DNA of 64,000 nucleotides, taken from Myrica gale (lineage: Eukaryota > Streptophyta > Magnoliopsida > Fagales > Myricaceae). Location of the stretch: positions 11,850,501 through 11,914,500 of the forward strand of contig OZ005613.1 of NCBI GenBank assembly GCA_963930655.1, in the 5' to 3' direction. The position numbers were made by a program, and so were the translations under genes. Positions 52,030-63,405 of the stretch are shown piece after piece (within the stretch, counting starts at the first letter, position 1; the number at the start of each line of letters is the position of its first letter). The notes beneath the pieces are model-generated. The model was given only the letters and a program-made list of their open reading frames with translations, ran no database searches and had not been told where the DNA came from.

Positions 52030-54633
52030 CGACGATCTCGAGCATGAAGGAGTGGGCGGATCCTGCGATTGGGAACAATCTGATCTTGAGGTTGATTTCC
52101 GGGATCATTCATGCATGAGCAGGACTACAATCAAGCTCTGAAGCACACCAATGCTGGAAGCACTATGGTACTGTGAGTTTCCTCGTTTCTTTTTCTTCTG
52201 AGTCTTGCAATAGATATATATGGAACTTGCATGTCATATTCCTTTCTACAATTTTATGGGAATGATGTTTCTCTGTAAGTCAAAGCGTTTGCATACTTTT
52301 TATGTGAATGATGTTTCATCTGTCTAGTCTGTAATATTGATGTCAATCTTTTAGTCATTGCGGTATCCCTATGTCCAGAATAAAACGTTTATATATCAAG
52401 AATGAAGGCATTGTACACACTAAGAGGATGTATATTATGACACTAACCCTTATGGTTTTCCTCTCGATTTTAGTTACTGTAGATAAATATGTCCCACATT
52501 ATCGAGGACTTGACCCTGAGATTTCGCCCACCATCACCCACCAAACCATTCTTATGGGGGTGGAAGTGCCGTCCACCCTACAGGATATCTGCTTGGTCCT
52601 TTGGCTATGGTTGAAAGGAAAAAAGTTGTATCCTGGAAAGTGTGTCCAATGTTAAAAAGTAGCTAGATGTACTTGAAGACATTCTTGATACTCAAACGAT
52701 TACATTTTCAATAATTGGGGACTAATCTAAGAATTATCGATATCTATGTATAAGGTTTGCCTTTCACCATTTTGAAACTTGTATTCTATTTACTTGAATA
52801 GGATCTAGCTAGATATTGATGCTTAAAATTTCAAGATTGTCCACAAGGTCTAAAGATTCTGGAGCACGCCAATGGCTTCTCTGACGGAAATTGAATGTTT
52901 ACAGCAACCAGCTTGCTTCCCTTAACTGTGCAATTCATCTTACGTCTCTGAATTTTTCCCTCGGTTCTTACCACCTCGTAGGGTATAATGTGGGGCACTA
53001 ATCTTGTTATTCTACATTACTGACTTAATTTCATTACCTCCGTTGCCGAAATGGGGATATAATTCCTCCATTCAACATGGAGAAGGAATGAAAATGGGTT
53101 GTATAAGAGCGAAGTACTACATAGATCCTTAATAGTGGAGCTAGGCTTTATAACATCCAAGGACTCCTAAAAGCAACATTGTATGTCCCTGGTACGTAAG
53201 AAATGGTATTAAAATGGACTTGGTAACAGCCATGTTGGCTTGATGAGCCTTGACGAGGATGTCTAAAATTTAAAGGGAGGAGATTATAATCCCCCAATCC
53301 CTTAAAGGGGGGGGGGGAAGAATCAAGTCCCATATTGAGTCATAGTGGAATCAAGTCCCATTTTATTATCTCCGTTGCTCACAAGATGATGATTTACCTC
53401 TTCTTGGAATAAGTTTTGAGGTATTGGGTTGTTAGGGTGGTGATGCCTTGACTAACCAATGTTGTATCTTCAGTTGCTTTAGGTTACCTGTGTACACCGG
53501 CAAACTTGATGCTTGTTCTTTTTACTGCCTGCCTAGTTTGTTTGGATTGCACCCCATTAAGCCATCCTACATGCTTTATCTAAAAAACTGAATAGAAAAA
53601 TTGTCGGTGGGTATGTAATTTGCTTCTGCCCTTCAAATAAAAGTTTTGTTCTGTCTTTCGTGGGCATGGCATTACACAAATCATCATTTGTATCCTTCAC
53701 CACTAAAATTCAGCATAGAAGCACATAACTAGTCTTCTGGGGTGGAGAGAAAAAACTTGCTTAAAATGTTTCATGTTTGTTTTACAAGCCTGACAGATAT
53801 TGTTGTGTTTTTGCAGGCACTCCTTGAATGTCCAGATATTCCTCAAAATGTATACGTTGGATTATGCAGAGACACAGCTTAGGGTGATGCAGCAGACTGA
53901 TGAGGACCACACACTCACTCAACTTGCTAGTGCATGGTTAAATTTGGCAGTGGTATGTATATTGGCCATATTTTCCCATAATGAGAAAGTCATCCGTTAT
54001 AATTGTAGACTTTCTTTTGAATCAGGGCGGTTCCAAGATACAGGAAGCATATCTCATCTTCCAAGATTTCTCAGGGAAGTGTCAGATGACAAGTTTGATC
54101 TTGAACGGGAAGGCTGTTTGCGCCATACGCATGGGAAGTTTTGATGAGGCAGAAACACTGCTGCTTGATGCACTAAACAAGGCAAGTTTTGGAGGAATCA
54201 CCCTGTTGGTTTTTGTTGGCTTCTTAATGAGTACAAGTAGTTTTTCTGTTTCTCCCTGGAAAAGTTGCACGTCTGATTGAATGGACAATATTTGAATTGT
54301 TTTAGGTGGGAGAAAAGGGAAAATCAAATTGAATAGATGTATTTCTTCTCCTTTTGTAGCTTTTCTTTAGGTCGGCACCTCCTCTTTGATCCGTTTTCTT
54401 TATGTCAAAATGTTGAATTAGTCATGGTATCAATAACTGTTTCCAAAACTGGCACATATTATTAAGGTTATCTTGAATTGGTAATAGATAAACACAGGTT
54501 CATTTTGAACTATATAGGTGATGAATAGCTGTCTAGTGGGTTGTTTGACACAGGATGTTAAAGATCCAGAAACTCTAGCCAATCTGGTTGTATGCTGTCT
54601 TCACCTTGGAAAACTATCTTCCCGTTTTCTCAG
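52030..54633 (+). pseudogene. Coatomer subunit epsilon, partial gene with introns (pseudogene)
   Basis: Four exons can be assigned. About 52030-52172 encodes ATISSMKEWADPAIGNN and then HEQDYNQALKHTNAG. Exon 53817-53952 encodes SLNVQIFLKMYTLDYAETQL up to LASAWLNLAV. Exon 54026-54181 encodes GGSKIQEAYLIFQDFSGK up to DEAETLLLDALNK. Exon 54554-54633 encodes DVKDPETLANLVVCCLHLGK. Splice sites are canonical except that exon 3 ends AAG/GCAAGT, a GC donor. In the first exon one extra base near 52115 breaks the frame, and a leucine codon is missing after KEW. The N-terminal exons and the last exon are absent; a weak QLEKVSQHVL-like reading near 54780 may be a relic of the latter. Epsilon-COP is a tetratricopeptide-like subunit of the COPI vesicle coat. 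Retained introns show that the fragment arose from DNA duplication, not from mRNA. Confidence 0.85.
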
Positions 54634-55639
54634 GTAAACTATAATATCATGCCCCCGATTGTTTCCTTTTAGCTTTTTCATTTTTCTAAAAAATTCCATG
54701 GAATAAAGATTGAGCATGTGTGCGCTCCCATTTCTGTGCATGCTGTTGCAAAAGCTACTACTAAGTGCAGCTGGACAACTAGAGAAGGTGAGCCAGCATG
54801 TTTTGTGAGTGTATGATGCTGGGCACATTAGTGAGGTTGCAAGAATTCAACAACTAGATGATTCTGGCCGCCAGATTTTTCTTTTTCTCACTCACAATGT
54901 TTTTTCTGAACTAGTCAACATAACGCCTTCAACCTAATTGTTTGGCACAGCTTGCATAAAATCTTTTAGCGACCACCATGAGTTTTTGATATTCTTTTTG
55001 TTATTTGGAATATCTGCGTTGAAGGTGACTAGTTGTCTGTAAATTGCACTATGGCATGATTATTGCTGCTGTATGGTGTCTGGTGAAGAATTTTGCATTG
55101 TATCTTGATTGAAGATTACTGGCTTTTAGGCAGTTCATCTACACCTAAAATTAGATTTATTTCATGGACACAACTAGAATTGCCAATGGATCCAGGTTTC
55201 AGGTCCCGTGAAAAGAAGTGCATTCTTCAGGTCCCTTGTCCAAACAAGAAAAAGAGTCGATTCAAGGATCCGTGTGATAAGAGGCATTAAGATGGCTCAT
55301 CCTTCATGCATCAAGGATGCTTAGTTTCATGTATATTTGATCTTCTTGTTTTATGAATAGCTTCTATGTTTCTTTAGTGATTGAATTTCTGAAGTTTCAT
55401 ATATACTTTTTGCTTGAAAATGGTAGGCATCAGCTTCAGGCATTTTCCAGTAAAGTCCCATCTTTTGCAGTGATTGAATATGATGAATATCGTTTGGCCT
55501 GTTGTATTCTGGTTGTTTTCCTTTCTCAATTAGATTGGAAGTGAGACCAACCAGGCATTACTCATTTTCATTGAAAATATTGTGCACGTGATTGAGATTA
55601 TTATTGAATATCTGATTGCACCTTTTTGGATTAGCACCG
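54634..55639. other. Region after the coatomer fragment, no gene seen
   Basis: This would hold the missing last coatomer exon. No convincing match is seen. A 65-codon frame at 55093-55290 has no recognisable family. Confidence 0.4.
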
Positions 55640-55750
55640 GGTTTTTTTACAAAAGCTTAAACCGGCAACGGTGATACTGGGTACCGGAAACCCGGTGCCG
55701 ATTCCGGTGCCAGTGCCACTGGAATTTTTCGGTGGCATTGAACAGCCCTA
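55640..55750. mobile_element. hAT-type end cluster
   Basis: Dense ACCGG / CCGGTGCC motifs end in GAACAGCCCTA, giving the terminus TAGGGCTGTTC, a common hAT-type end. No transposase is nearby, so it is a nonautonomous end or remnant. Confidence 0.45.
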
Positions 55751-55878
55751 AAATCAGGGATTTGATAGGAATTCATTTTCTGAAAAGATAGGGGTTTTGG
55801 AGTCTTGGTGGGTTTTGAGATCGTTTAGATCACTTATGTTGGGTTTGAATTGATGTGTATTTGATCTAATAATCTACT

Positions 55879-55926
55879 TGAAATAATAATAATAATAATA
55901 ATAATAACAACAACAACAACAACAAC
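55879..55926 (+). repeat. Compound microsatellite (AAT)n(AAC)n
   Basis: About nine AAT repeats pass directly into about seven AAC repeats. Confidence 0.95.
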
Positions 55927-57197
55927 GAAGCTATTTTCATATATTTTTTTAGGAAAGAAGAATTTTCCTTAACAAAACTAGATATGTTCGTGTTGGGTAA
56001 AAATGTATGCTTTCGGAGAAGTTGTGAATATTTATGTTGAATAGTGTTTTATAGGTATTTGCGTAAAGTGGAGAGAAATGATTTGATGTAATTGTTTAAT
56101 AAAAAAATATTGGAATTATGTGAAAAAGTATAGAGAGAAAATTTGTGTTAAATAAAAAGGTAAAAAGTTGTTGGAGATTGTGTAAAATGTATTGGTGTTT
56201 TTGTTTGAATTCTTAAGATGTTCGGTGGTAGTTTTGTTAATGTATTTGAGTCCTGGAAAAAAGTTCAAAACTAACATAACCCAAATGAAGACAACAATTA
56301 GCCATTTATCGACGACATTATCCTTTACATATAATACCTGGACCCGAGGGGGGGGGGAATTTGAAAATAGACCCAACGGCTGACCTTAAAATTTGGAAGA
56401 ACACCGGACAGGGCAGTGGCAACATTAGTGGAGTGAGGCTAGCTTGCCTTAAAGCGAGAACCACCCTACATGCCAACGACAACATCTACTGGATGAGAGG
56501 CTGAAGGTAAAATATAATTATATAAAAAAACTATGAAGGCAAACTCGTCATTTCACCGAATTAAAATTGTAATTTCTATCCAAATTAATAGTTGTAAGTG
56601 CAAAGTGTAAACTGTTGGTAGTTGAGGGACGAACGAGATTGATAGTATGAGGTGTAAAATTTTAGAACCCCAGAAGTCGGAGAGTTAGTATAATTTCCGT
56701 TTCTATGGTTGCATGCGATTGATTTCAAGTTGATGTCATACCTTAGGCAAGAAGGGTGGAGTGTTCAAATTATCGTCTCTCTTAAATAAAATAACTATAA
56801 CAAGATACAAAAATTCAGTGTATTTAATTAAAACTAAAAATGCTAAGAATTCACATGTTTTCCAAAAAAAACATAAACAACTTAAATAAAACTGTTAAAT
56901 AATCGAAAATTTTCATTTTTCAAAATTTTATTCTCATCTAATTCCGTCGGCATGCCATCTAAGTATGATCCTTAACATGCTCAACAAAATCCTTTGAAGG
57001 AAAAAATAGTGAAGAAATGAGTTTGACGGCTCATCGGCATAAAATAAAAAATAAAGTCATTTCGGTCTATGAGATTGGGCCTGCCTAGCATTCATAGTGT
57101 CGTCTCTCTTATCTTCGACCATCCCTCGCCTATCTATTGCCTTTCCCTAAATCTACAAACAAGGGTTTTCTTTCTCATTCTCTTACATTTTTCAATA
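55927..57197. other. AT-rich intergenic stretch, G run at about 56349
   Basis: No gene is recognised. A run of about ten G lies at 56348-56358. Confidence 0.4.
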
Positions 57198-57202
57198 GTT
57201 TT

Positions 57203-58268
57203 TGTTAGCCCAAGGTTGTTTTGCAAACAATCCATAATTGATTTTGATTATAACAAAAATTCTAAATTTTGAAGGATTTTAGATTTTACATTAACTATCC
57301 ACAATTTCTAAAATGAATTTCAAAGGATTGAGGTTATCTCTCTAAAATATTTATAAGTGGACTCGAACACCATTACACAAGGTGATAAGATCAAATTTTT
57401 ATATTGTAGGTGTTTAAATAAGTGTTGGAATGGATTGAACACTTTCAAGATGCTGATTTTTCTCTCCAGCACTTATAAGTGTCGACACATTGCACTTACT
57501 CCAGAATGCTGAATTCATGGTGTCGACACATTGAAGACTAGTGTCGACACATTGCACTGACACCCGAAACAATATTTTCAGACCTAGTTCGTGATGTCGA
57601 CACATTGAAAACTAGTGTCGACACATTGCACTGTCTCCCAAGAGCACATTTCCAGACCAATATTTGAAGTGTCAACACATGCTAACCATGTGTCGACACA
57701 GGCCACGAATTTGAAGAAAATCTGGAACGATGCCATATCATTCAAAATGCTCTAAAATTACTTGGGTACCCTTCCAACGGTACTCTTGATGCCCTTAAAG
57801 ACAGTTGAAGTTAAAGTGGGTATAAATAGAAAAAGATAGAGAGATAAAGAAACAATCGTGCAATTACACTTATTTTATTCTACGACCTAACTTTTAGAGA
57901 GAAAAAATGCTTTGAAGAAGAGAGAAGACCGCACCTTCCAAGAAAGCTTGTGATTCACCTGCCAAACTTTAGATTTCTACTGAGAATCTTGTCTTCTTGC
58001 ACACCTAAGTGCTTTACACTTGTTTATTCGGCTTAGAGAGTAATTTCACACGTTTTATGCTTTCCACTTGCTTATTCGGCTTAAAGAGCCATTTTTTGTG
58101 ATTCCTTTGTACCCACCTTTTGTAAATCACTTGAGTGTTGGGCAAACAATTGGTCCAACTTCTTTCAATTTTTATTTTCAATTTAATGATTGTCCTTTTA
58201 TCGGTGGCCAAAAGCCCAAGTAGTCACTTATTACCTAATTTTGAATTTCAACCGAATTGCTGGCACCA
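57203..58268 (+). mobile_element. Solo LTR, diverged relative of the copia LTR, plus orientation
   Basis: It starts TGTTAGCCCAAGGTTGTTTT, clearly related to the copia LTR start TGTTAGCCCAATGTTGTTTA. It ends GGCACCA. A 5-bp duplication GTTTT (57198-57202 and 58269-58273) supports a solo LTR of 1066 bp. The U3 part is related to the copia LTR, but the R/U5 part (from about 57900) is not recognisably similar. It carries a palindrome array and a TATA box (TATAAATAG at 57821). An alternative end at 58148 (AAACA followed by ATTGGT) was considered; it lacks a matching duplication. Confidence 0.7.
57479..57699 (+). promoter_or_regulatory. Phased GTGTCGACAC array in the diverged solo LTR
   Basis: Exact sites start at 57479, 57520, 57541, 57615 and 57690. 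One-mismatch sites are at 57594 (ATGTCGACAC) and 57669 (GTGTCAACAC). Intervals are 41, 21, 53, 21, 54 and 21 bp. The last site ends 122 bp before the TATA box, against 118 bp in the copia 3' LTR. Confidence 0.9.
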
Positions 58269-58273
58269 GTTTT

Positions 58274-59399
58274 CCAAGCTCTTGCTTTTAGGGCGGATAG
58301 ATGGTCTTAATTTTACATGACACGGTCCCTCCGAAGAGCACGATCTTTGGCTTGCAACTCTCCCATCCTAGGGACAAAACCCACCTCACTAATTGAAAAT
58401 GGTTAATGATCTTTTTAGTCCCTAGATTTTACACCATTTTAAAAAATGGTTCCCAGGTTTCCGTTTTATACAATTTCATCCCTAGTTTATTTTGTTTATC
58501 AATTTTATCATTCAGTTAGTAATATGTCCAATTATTTAACAGTCTTACACGTAACACCCAATCAAAAAATGACGTGTAGAAAAATTTTATTTAAAAATGT
58601 CAGATCAATTTTATTATGCCACATAGTAAAAAAATATTAGAAGAGAAAATAATTAATTAACTATTTAAAAAAACATAAAAATAATGTAAAGTTTAAAAAA
58701 AAACAAAAAAAGAGTCGTGAGCCACCTCGCTCGCCAGGGGGACGGCTCCCCTTTGCTGAGTGGCTCTAGGCCACTCCTCGCAGGGGTGACTTGCGGCCAC
58801 CCTGGCTATGTCTCGGTTGCCGCGGTGGCCACCCGTTCACAGAGCCTCTCTGTCCTCTCTAATTTTCTAATTTTTAACTGCAAAAAGTCTTTATTTTGTA
58901 ATTTCAAAAATAATAAAGGAGCAAAATATATTACTAGGTTTAAGTTTTTGAAAGAAAAAAAAAAGAGGAAATTTTTCTAGTAATTTTCTGCAATTATTAG
59001 CTATTTTTAGGGATTTTTCTATATTTTAAACTAATAAAAAAATTAATCCGAAAATAATAAATTAATATTATTTTATAATCTAATGACCTAATTTAAGAAA
59101 ATTAATGAAGTTTAAAAAATTGGGGGTGTTACAATACATCCATGAAAGTATGCACATGCATATACGCAAACAGCCCAACATTCCGTACAGATATGCATTC
59201 ACCTATACTATTTTGCATTTTGAATAAATATAATGTATCTTATTGTGTAAAATTCTGAACATCACTAAGGAAGTACTCGAAGCTATCAGACACTACTGAT
59301 AGTTTACTGCATCACCGCTTATGAGAGTAATTGATCGAGGACAAATCATTTCAGACGCCTTACCTTTTTCGAAAGTTAAAGACACCATTACACATAAAC
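58274..59399. other. Intergenic; GC-rich inverted patch at about 58725-58845
   Basis: A GC-rich patch with GGCCACC/GGTGGCC-type inverted motifs (58725-58845) lies in AT-rich DNA and may be a transposon remnant. GGGGGTGTTACA near 59125 resembles an LTR end without a partner. No gene is seen. Confidence 0.35.
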
Positions 59400-59621
59400 A
59401 AGCATACAATATTAAGGGTGAGGGCTTGAACAAGCACTCTAAAGCATATATTCTAGTGACTCACCATATAGAGTGAGAAATGAAAAGATAAGATTGGGAA
59501 ACGGAGCCCTTGGATGGGTTCGGTCCCATAATTTGTTAGCTGTTTGAGGAATAGGCTACCATGAAGACGGTATTAAAGGCTCTTCACCATATAGAGTGCT
59601 TTGAGTCAACTGCTCCAAGTA
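59400..59621. repeat. Dispersed repeat, copy 2
   Basis: Direct-orientation copy of the block at 41001-41206, about 80-90 percent alike by eye, with one small insertion (CTCACCATATAGAGTGAG near 59460). The shared part ends at CCAAGTA; the sequences then differ. Confidence 0.85.
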
Positions 59622-59721
59622 GATCTTGCAGTAAGAGGGTGAGCACTGGAGTGACTGCATTGAGATATTCGCTAGGAATCGCTGCATCAACTTCCTTGGA
59701 TAAAAGAGCCAAAACTATTTG
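59584..59721 (-). pseudogene. Possible exon fragment, unrecognised family
   Basis: The minus strand reads 45 codons containing LSKEVDAAIPSEYLNAVTPV and then LLLQDLLGAVDSKHSIW to a stop. The regular helical pattern looks like real protein, perhaps a helical-repeat protein. Its last part is shared with the first copy of the dispersed repeat. No family can be named. Confidence 0.35.
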
Positions 59722-60290
59722 CTACTCCTTACAAAAATGTATCCAATTCCACAATCTCATGAAGGTGGGGATGAGATCCCAGGCTCAAAACAAAGGTTAA
59801 AGAGATTCACAATAGTGTAGGAGAAGATGATATGCAGTGGCAGAACCAAAACCCAATTTGAAGGGGTGAACTTCTAAGACGAATTGACAAAAAAAAATTT
59901 CTAGTAATGCAAAAAATATCTTAGAGGTAAAATATCAAAAATTAAGGACTAAAAGCATTAAAAATATTGAAATACATTTATCATACTATTTACTGAGACT
60001 AAGATGTGGCAATTGAATACTAGTATCCTACGGGTTTGCATGGTTTGAAATAGTTTAAAAAATGTTCCAGTCGATGTATACTACCATGTTATCATTCATT
60101 TACTCATCTCTCATTTTATTATGCAAGGTAGTCTTGATAAGGTTCATTGTAGATAACGCTCTCTCAATAATGTATACGAAAGATAGCCACACAGAAACGA
60201 AAAGCGGTGTGAAGTTTGTTAATTATTTGGTTAGGCTTTAGGAATGGGATCCTAAACAACAACACGGCCAATCAAATTCCCCATTTTATG
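59722..60290. other. Spacer before the Mutator-like element
   Basis: AT-rich, no gene recognised. Confidence 0.4.
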
Positions 60291-60613
60291 GGGGGGGGGG
60301 GTAAATACAAAATAGGTCTCTATGGTTGTCACAAAAATATATTAGTCCCTAAAGAAATTGGAGCATAACACAAATCCCTAACGTTTTCCTCCTTTAATTT
60401 TTAATCCTTCTATCCATTGGTGTTAAATTTTTTAAAGGTAAAGCCTATTCAGCTTTGCCACGTGGCCAACTTCGCCACCTCACATGACCACGTCAAAACA
60501 AACCATTTTGCTCTTGAAGTTAAAGATGTAAACGAAACTGGCTCCTGCATCATTTGTTCAAAATCCTGATTTAGTCGAGCCCTAACTGTTACCCACTCCC
60601 CAATCTCCCAATC

Positions 60614-61123
60614 TTGCACCAAAGTTCTCCCCCTTCTAGCTATGACCTCGAAACTGGAGGTGCCAATGCATTCCTCTTCATCTCTGTCTTCCGCAAGCTC
60701 AAAACCTACAAGGGGGTGTTATGTTACTGTGGTATAGAAGCTCAACTGAAGACATTGTGGACGGAGAAGAATCCAGGATATAGGTTTTTTGGGTGCACAA
60801 GATATGGTTTAGTTACGGTAAGCCACCGTTGTGAATGAGTTTTGCAAACATTATGTTCGTTGAAATGCCTCAATGAGCTTACCTTTGCAATTTATTTGAA
60901 CGTAGGGTCCTTGGTCTTCTTTGAATGGGTCAATCCCTCAATGTGCAAGCGTTCGAACGAAGTGATTCCAAGGCTCACAAAGAAAATCAATAAACTAGAG
61001 GCTCCACTTGAGGTAGAGAGAAGAAAGGAGAAGCGCTTGGTCGTGGCGTTGGCTGTCTCATGGGTGATTGGGATTTCTATCCTCCTTGCTGCCCATAAAG
61101 CCGTTAGGTCCCAAAGCCATTAG
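60614..61123 (+). CDS. GRF-type zinc-finger protein with C-terminal membrane segment (At4g04775-like), two exons
   Basis: Joining 60614-60806 to 60906-61123 gives one frame of 136 residues with a GT-AG intron of 99 bp (GTTTAGTT...CGTAG). The join yields the motif GCTRYGSLVFFEWVNPSMC. Residues about 35-85 form a GRF zinc finger: CYCGIEAQL, then the NPGYRFFGC part, then FFEWVNPSMC. A helical, coiled-coil-like stretch (LTKKINKLEAPLEVERRKEK) is followed by a membrane segment (VVALAVSWVIGISILLAA) near the C-terminus. This layout matches the large plant group named after At4g04775. GRF fingers bind single-stranded nucleic acid in other proteins; the role here is unknown. Other starts or splice choices are possible. 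Confidence 0.65.
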
Positions 61124-62667
61124 ATTTTGCATTGTGATCTGAAATGCTCTGGCAAACCTTTTTTTATTTAGGCTGGATTGTAGTTTCACCCTAAGAGGCA
61201 TGTATTTTGTTTTGTGGCTGATGTTTAATTTCAATATTTGTGGATGATGTTAATCATGTACTTGGTAACTTTTGTACTAATGAACCTCGTTTTGTAACAA
61301 AGTTTGATCATTGTACTAACAACCCCAGTTTACTCCATCCCATTCTCTGGATCAAGAAGGAGAAAGATCCCCATGCCGTATCCAGCATTTTGTAATGTCC
61401 TCTATTTGGGTCTCTCTATATTTTGCTGGTCTTTGATCTCATTTGAATGGAAGTATTGGTTTAGGAAAAAAAAATTGAATCGCCTGTGTCCATGCAGCTT
61501 TGCCAAATACTCTCAGAGGCATTAGAAAGTTTAAAATGATAGGATCACAATACTTAACACCCCTATGGAATTTACAACAATTGCATGTTTATCAAAATTA
61601 CAAGCTGAACCTCTCAGGTTGCCCTGCTGCTAAAAGTTGCACATCTTTTGTTTACAAGCTTTTTTCAACTTATCACAAGCTAGTGTCTTTGACTACAACA
61701 GTTATATGACAAGTGCACCTTCTTATCTGATAAGCTATTCCCCGAGCTTGAGGTCTAATTTCCCTTCTCATAACACACTCATATACTTCAGCTTTACTGA
61801 CAACTAAACTTGCTTTATCCAAACCCAATTGCATATGCTTCTCCATAAGTGCTCTGCTTTCTGTTTTTTGTACCTGTTGTATTATAGAAGCATATGAAAC
61901 TAGTTCTTTCTTTAGTAAATTGACACCTTAAATCAATTATTTTCTAAGAAATGTGTAGCAAACAAATCGGCACAAGTCAAGTGAATATCTCTTCAGGTAA
62001 ATGAAAACCAATACCTCAGCTCCACTGCTCACAAAAAAGCCTCTAAGCAGTATGTTCATCCTACCTTTATTTGGAAAGGTATATGCAAAAACCAAACGAA
62101 TCAAGTCATCAATCCATGCACATAAATTTTCCAATCTTCCACTGGAACCTAATAAGCCAGTTTGATGGATATCACCACATGATTAATTCGCTTTTACAAC
62201 TCACTTCAGAAATCCCAATAAGTTGATACATCCTACCCTGACTACACCAAATAGGTACCAATTACATTCACTAAATTCACCAAAATATATCAAACATACA
62301 TTCACCAAATACATTCACAAAACCGTACACCAAAAGGGTACTAGTTTCATGTGATCATTCACCATATAGTGTCATAATTACAACAACAAACCCATCACAA
62401 AATACCAAATATCCCATAAAACCTTCAACATTGTCTTCAAAAAACAAACATCTCAACATCCCATAAAGTTCATTGCGTGGATGGCACGTGGGGTAATTTT
62501 CTTCCTCATAGCTATCGGCTGAGTAGAAGGTCTAGCTTGGTCACTTGTAGTCTTCTTTTTCCTACCAGCACTTGTTCTCTCAATATTTGTAGTCTCAACA
62601 TTGGGTTGAGAGGCCGCCTGATTCCATATGCATCAATTCATTTACATATTAGATTAATATGACATTT
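61124..62667. other. Interior of the MULE between convergent genes, no gene seen
   Basis: This would hold the 3' ends of the two converging transcripts. An ACATTCACCAAA-type short repeat is present near 62270-62330. No coding feature is recognised. Confidence 0.4.
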
Positions 62668-63405
62668 TTATTTAAAAACATTGCAATGAGAATAAGAGGG
62701 TACCTTGTCCTTCTTATTCTTTGATGTAGATGTAGTGGTATGGCCTTTGTTCTTTTGCTTAGGGAAAGTCCTAGCATTATGGTCCACTACCTTGCATTTG
62801 CTGCAGTAAAAGCTTATAACCCTGCCTCGTGAGTTTGTACCTCTCCTGGGGCTCATCTACAACTCTTTTCCTCGCCCTTTATGGTTTCCCGAGTTGATTC
62901 CTGAATATTGGGGGAAGGACAACAACCTCTCGGCTGACCTTCCATTCCTCTGGACTCGACATTGTATAGATAGGAGGCTCGTAAGCCTTCTTGTACATAT
63001 CCATGTGGTAATAAGCATGGATGTACTCTTCAGGTTTGCCTTTGTGATAGTAGATGGCAATGGGTTGACTTTGCAACTCCTTCCCTCTTTTGATGAAACC
63101 GCACCATAAGCTGTCTTCTAATCATCTCCAACATGGTTAGAATAGGCTTATCTCTTGAATCCTTAATCCAAGAATTAAAACACTCGATCAAATTTTTTAA
63201 GAGCATGACGCTCTTGCAGAACAATCTAAATGCATGCTGACTCCACATTGCTGGGTTGATTAAAGCAAAGTACTGATACTCAGCGGGATTCATCTCCATT
63301 AGATCCTTCATGTCATTGTTGAACGAGGTCTCACTGGTAGCCCTTGCAAGCCCCCACAAAACATCTTGGTAAACCTTACCAGTGTAACATTTGCTCTTAA
63401 AATTA
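62668..63405 (-). pseudogene. MuDR-type transposase, C-terminal part, broken
   Basis: On the minus strand, 63405-63030 reads the conserved part before the SWIM finger: CYTGKVYQDVLWGLARATS, MNPAEYQYFALINP and LIECFNSWIKDSRDKP followed by ILTMLEMIRRQLM. A second frame (63076-62879) carries the region after the SWIM finger (YIHAYYHMDMYKKAYEPPIY, VVLPPIFRNQ). A third (62856-62668) has a degenerate zinc knuckle (CSKCKVVDHNARTF). The SWIM C-x-C and H-x-H residues between the first two frames are lost. At least two frame breaks make it a pseudogene. MULE transposases cut and move elements with long inverted repeats. Confidence 0.8.

Larger units (their letters stand above)
60291..63405. mobile_element. 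Mutator-like element (MULE), left end plus two convergent genes
   Basis: The left end (about 60291-60480, GGGGGTAAATACAAAATAGG and on) has the wording of long MULE terminal inverted repeats. Inside, a plus-strand GRF zinc-finger gene (60614-61123) is followed, after about 1.5 kb, by a minus-strand MULE transposase C-terminus (63405-62668). The two genes converge, as mudrB and mudrA do in MuDR. The right inverted repeat and the transposase N-terminus are not in the window or are lost; sequence from 63406 on does not look coding. Confidence 0.55.

Noticed and set aside
52371-52655. 94-codon frame between coatomer exons 1 and 2
   Set aside because: It lies in the intron of the coatomer fragment and no family is recognised.
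58149-58160. Alternative LTR end at 58148 followed by ATTGGT as a PBS start
   Set aside because: The PBS match stops after a few bases and no target duplication fits, whereas GTTTT matches on both sides for an end at 58268.
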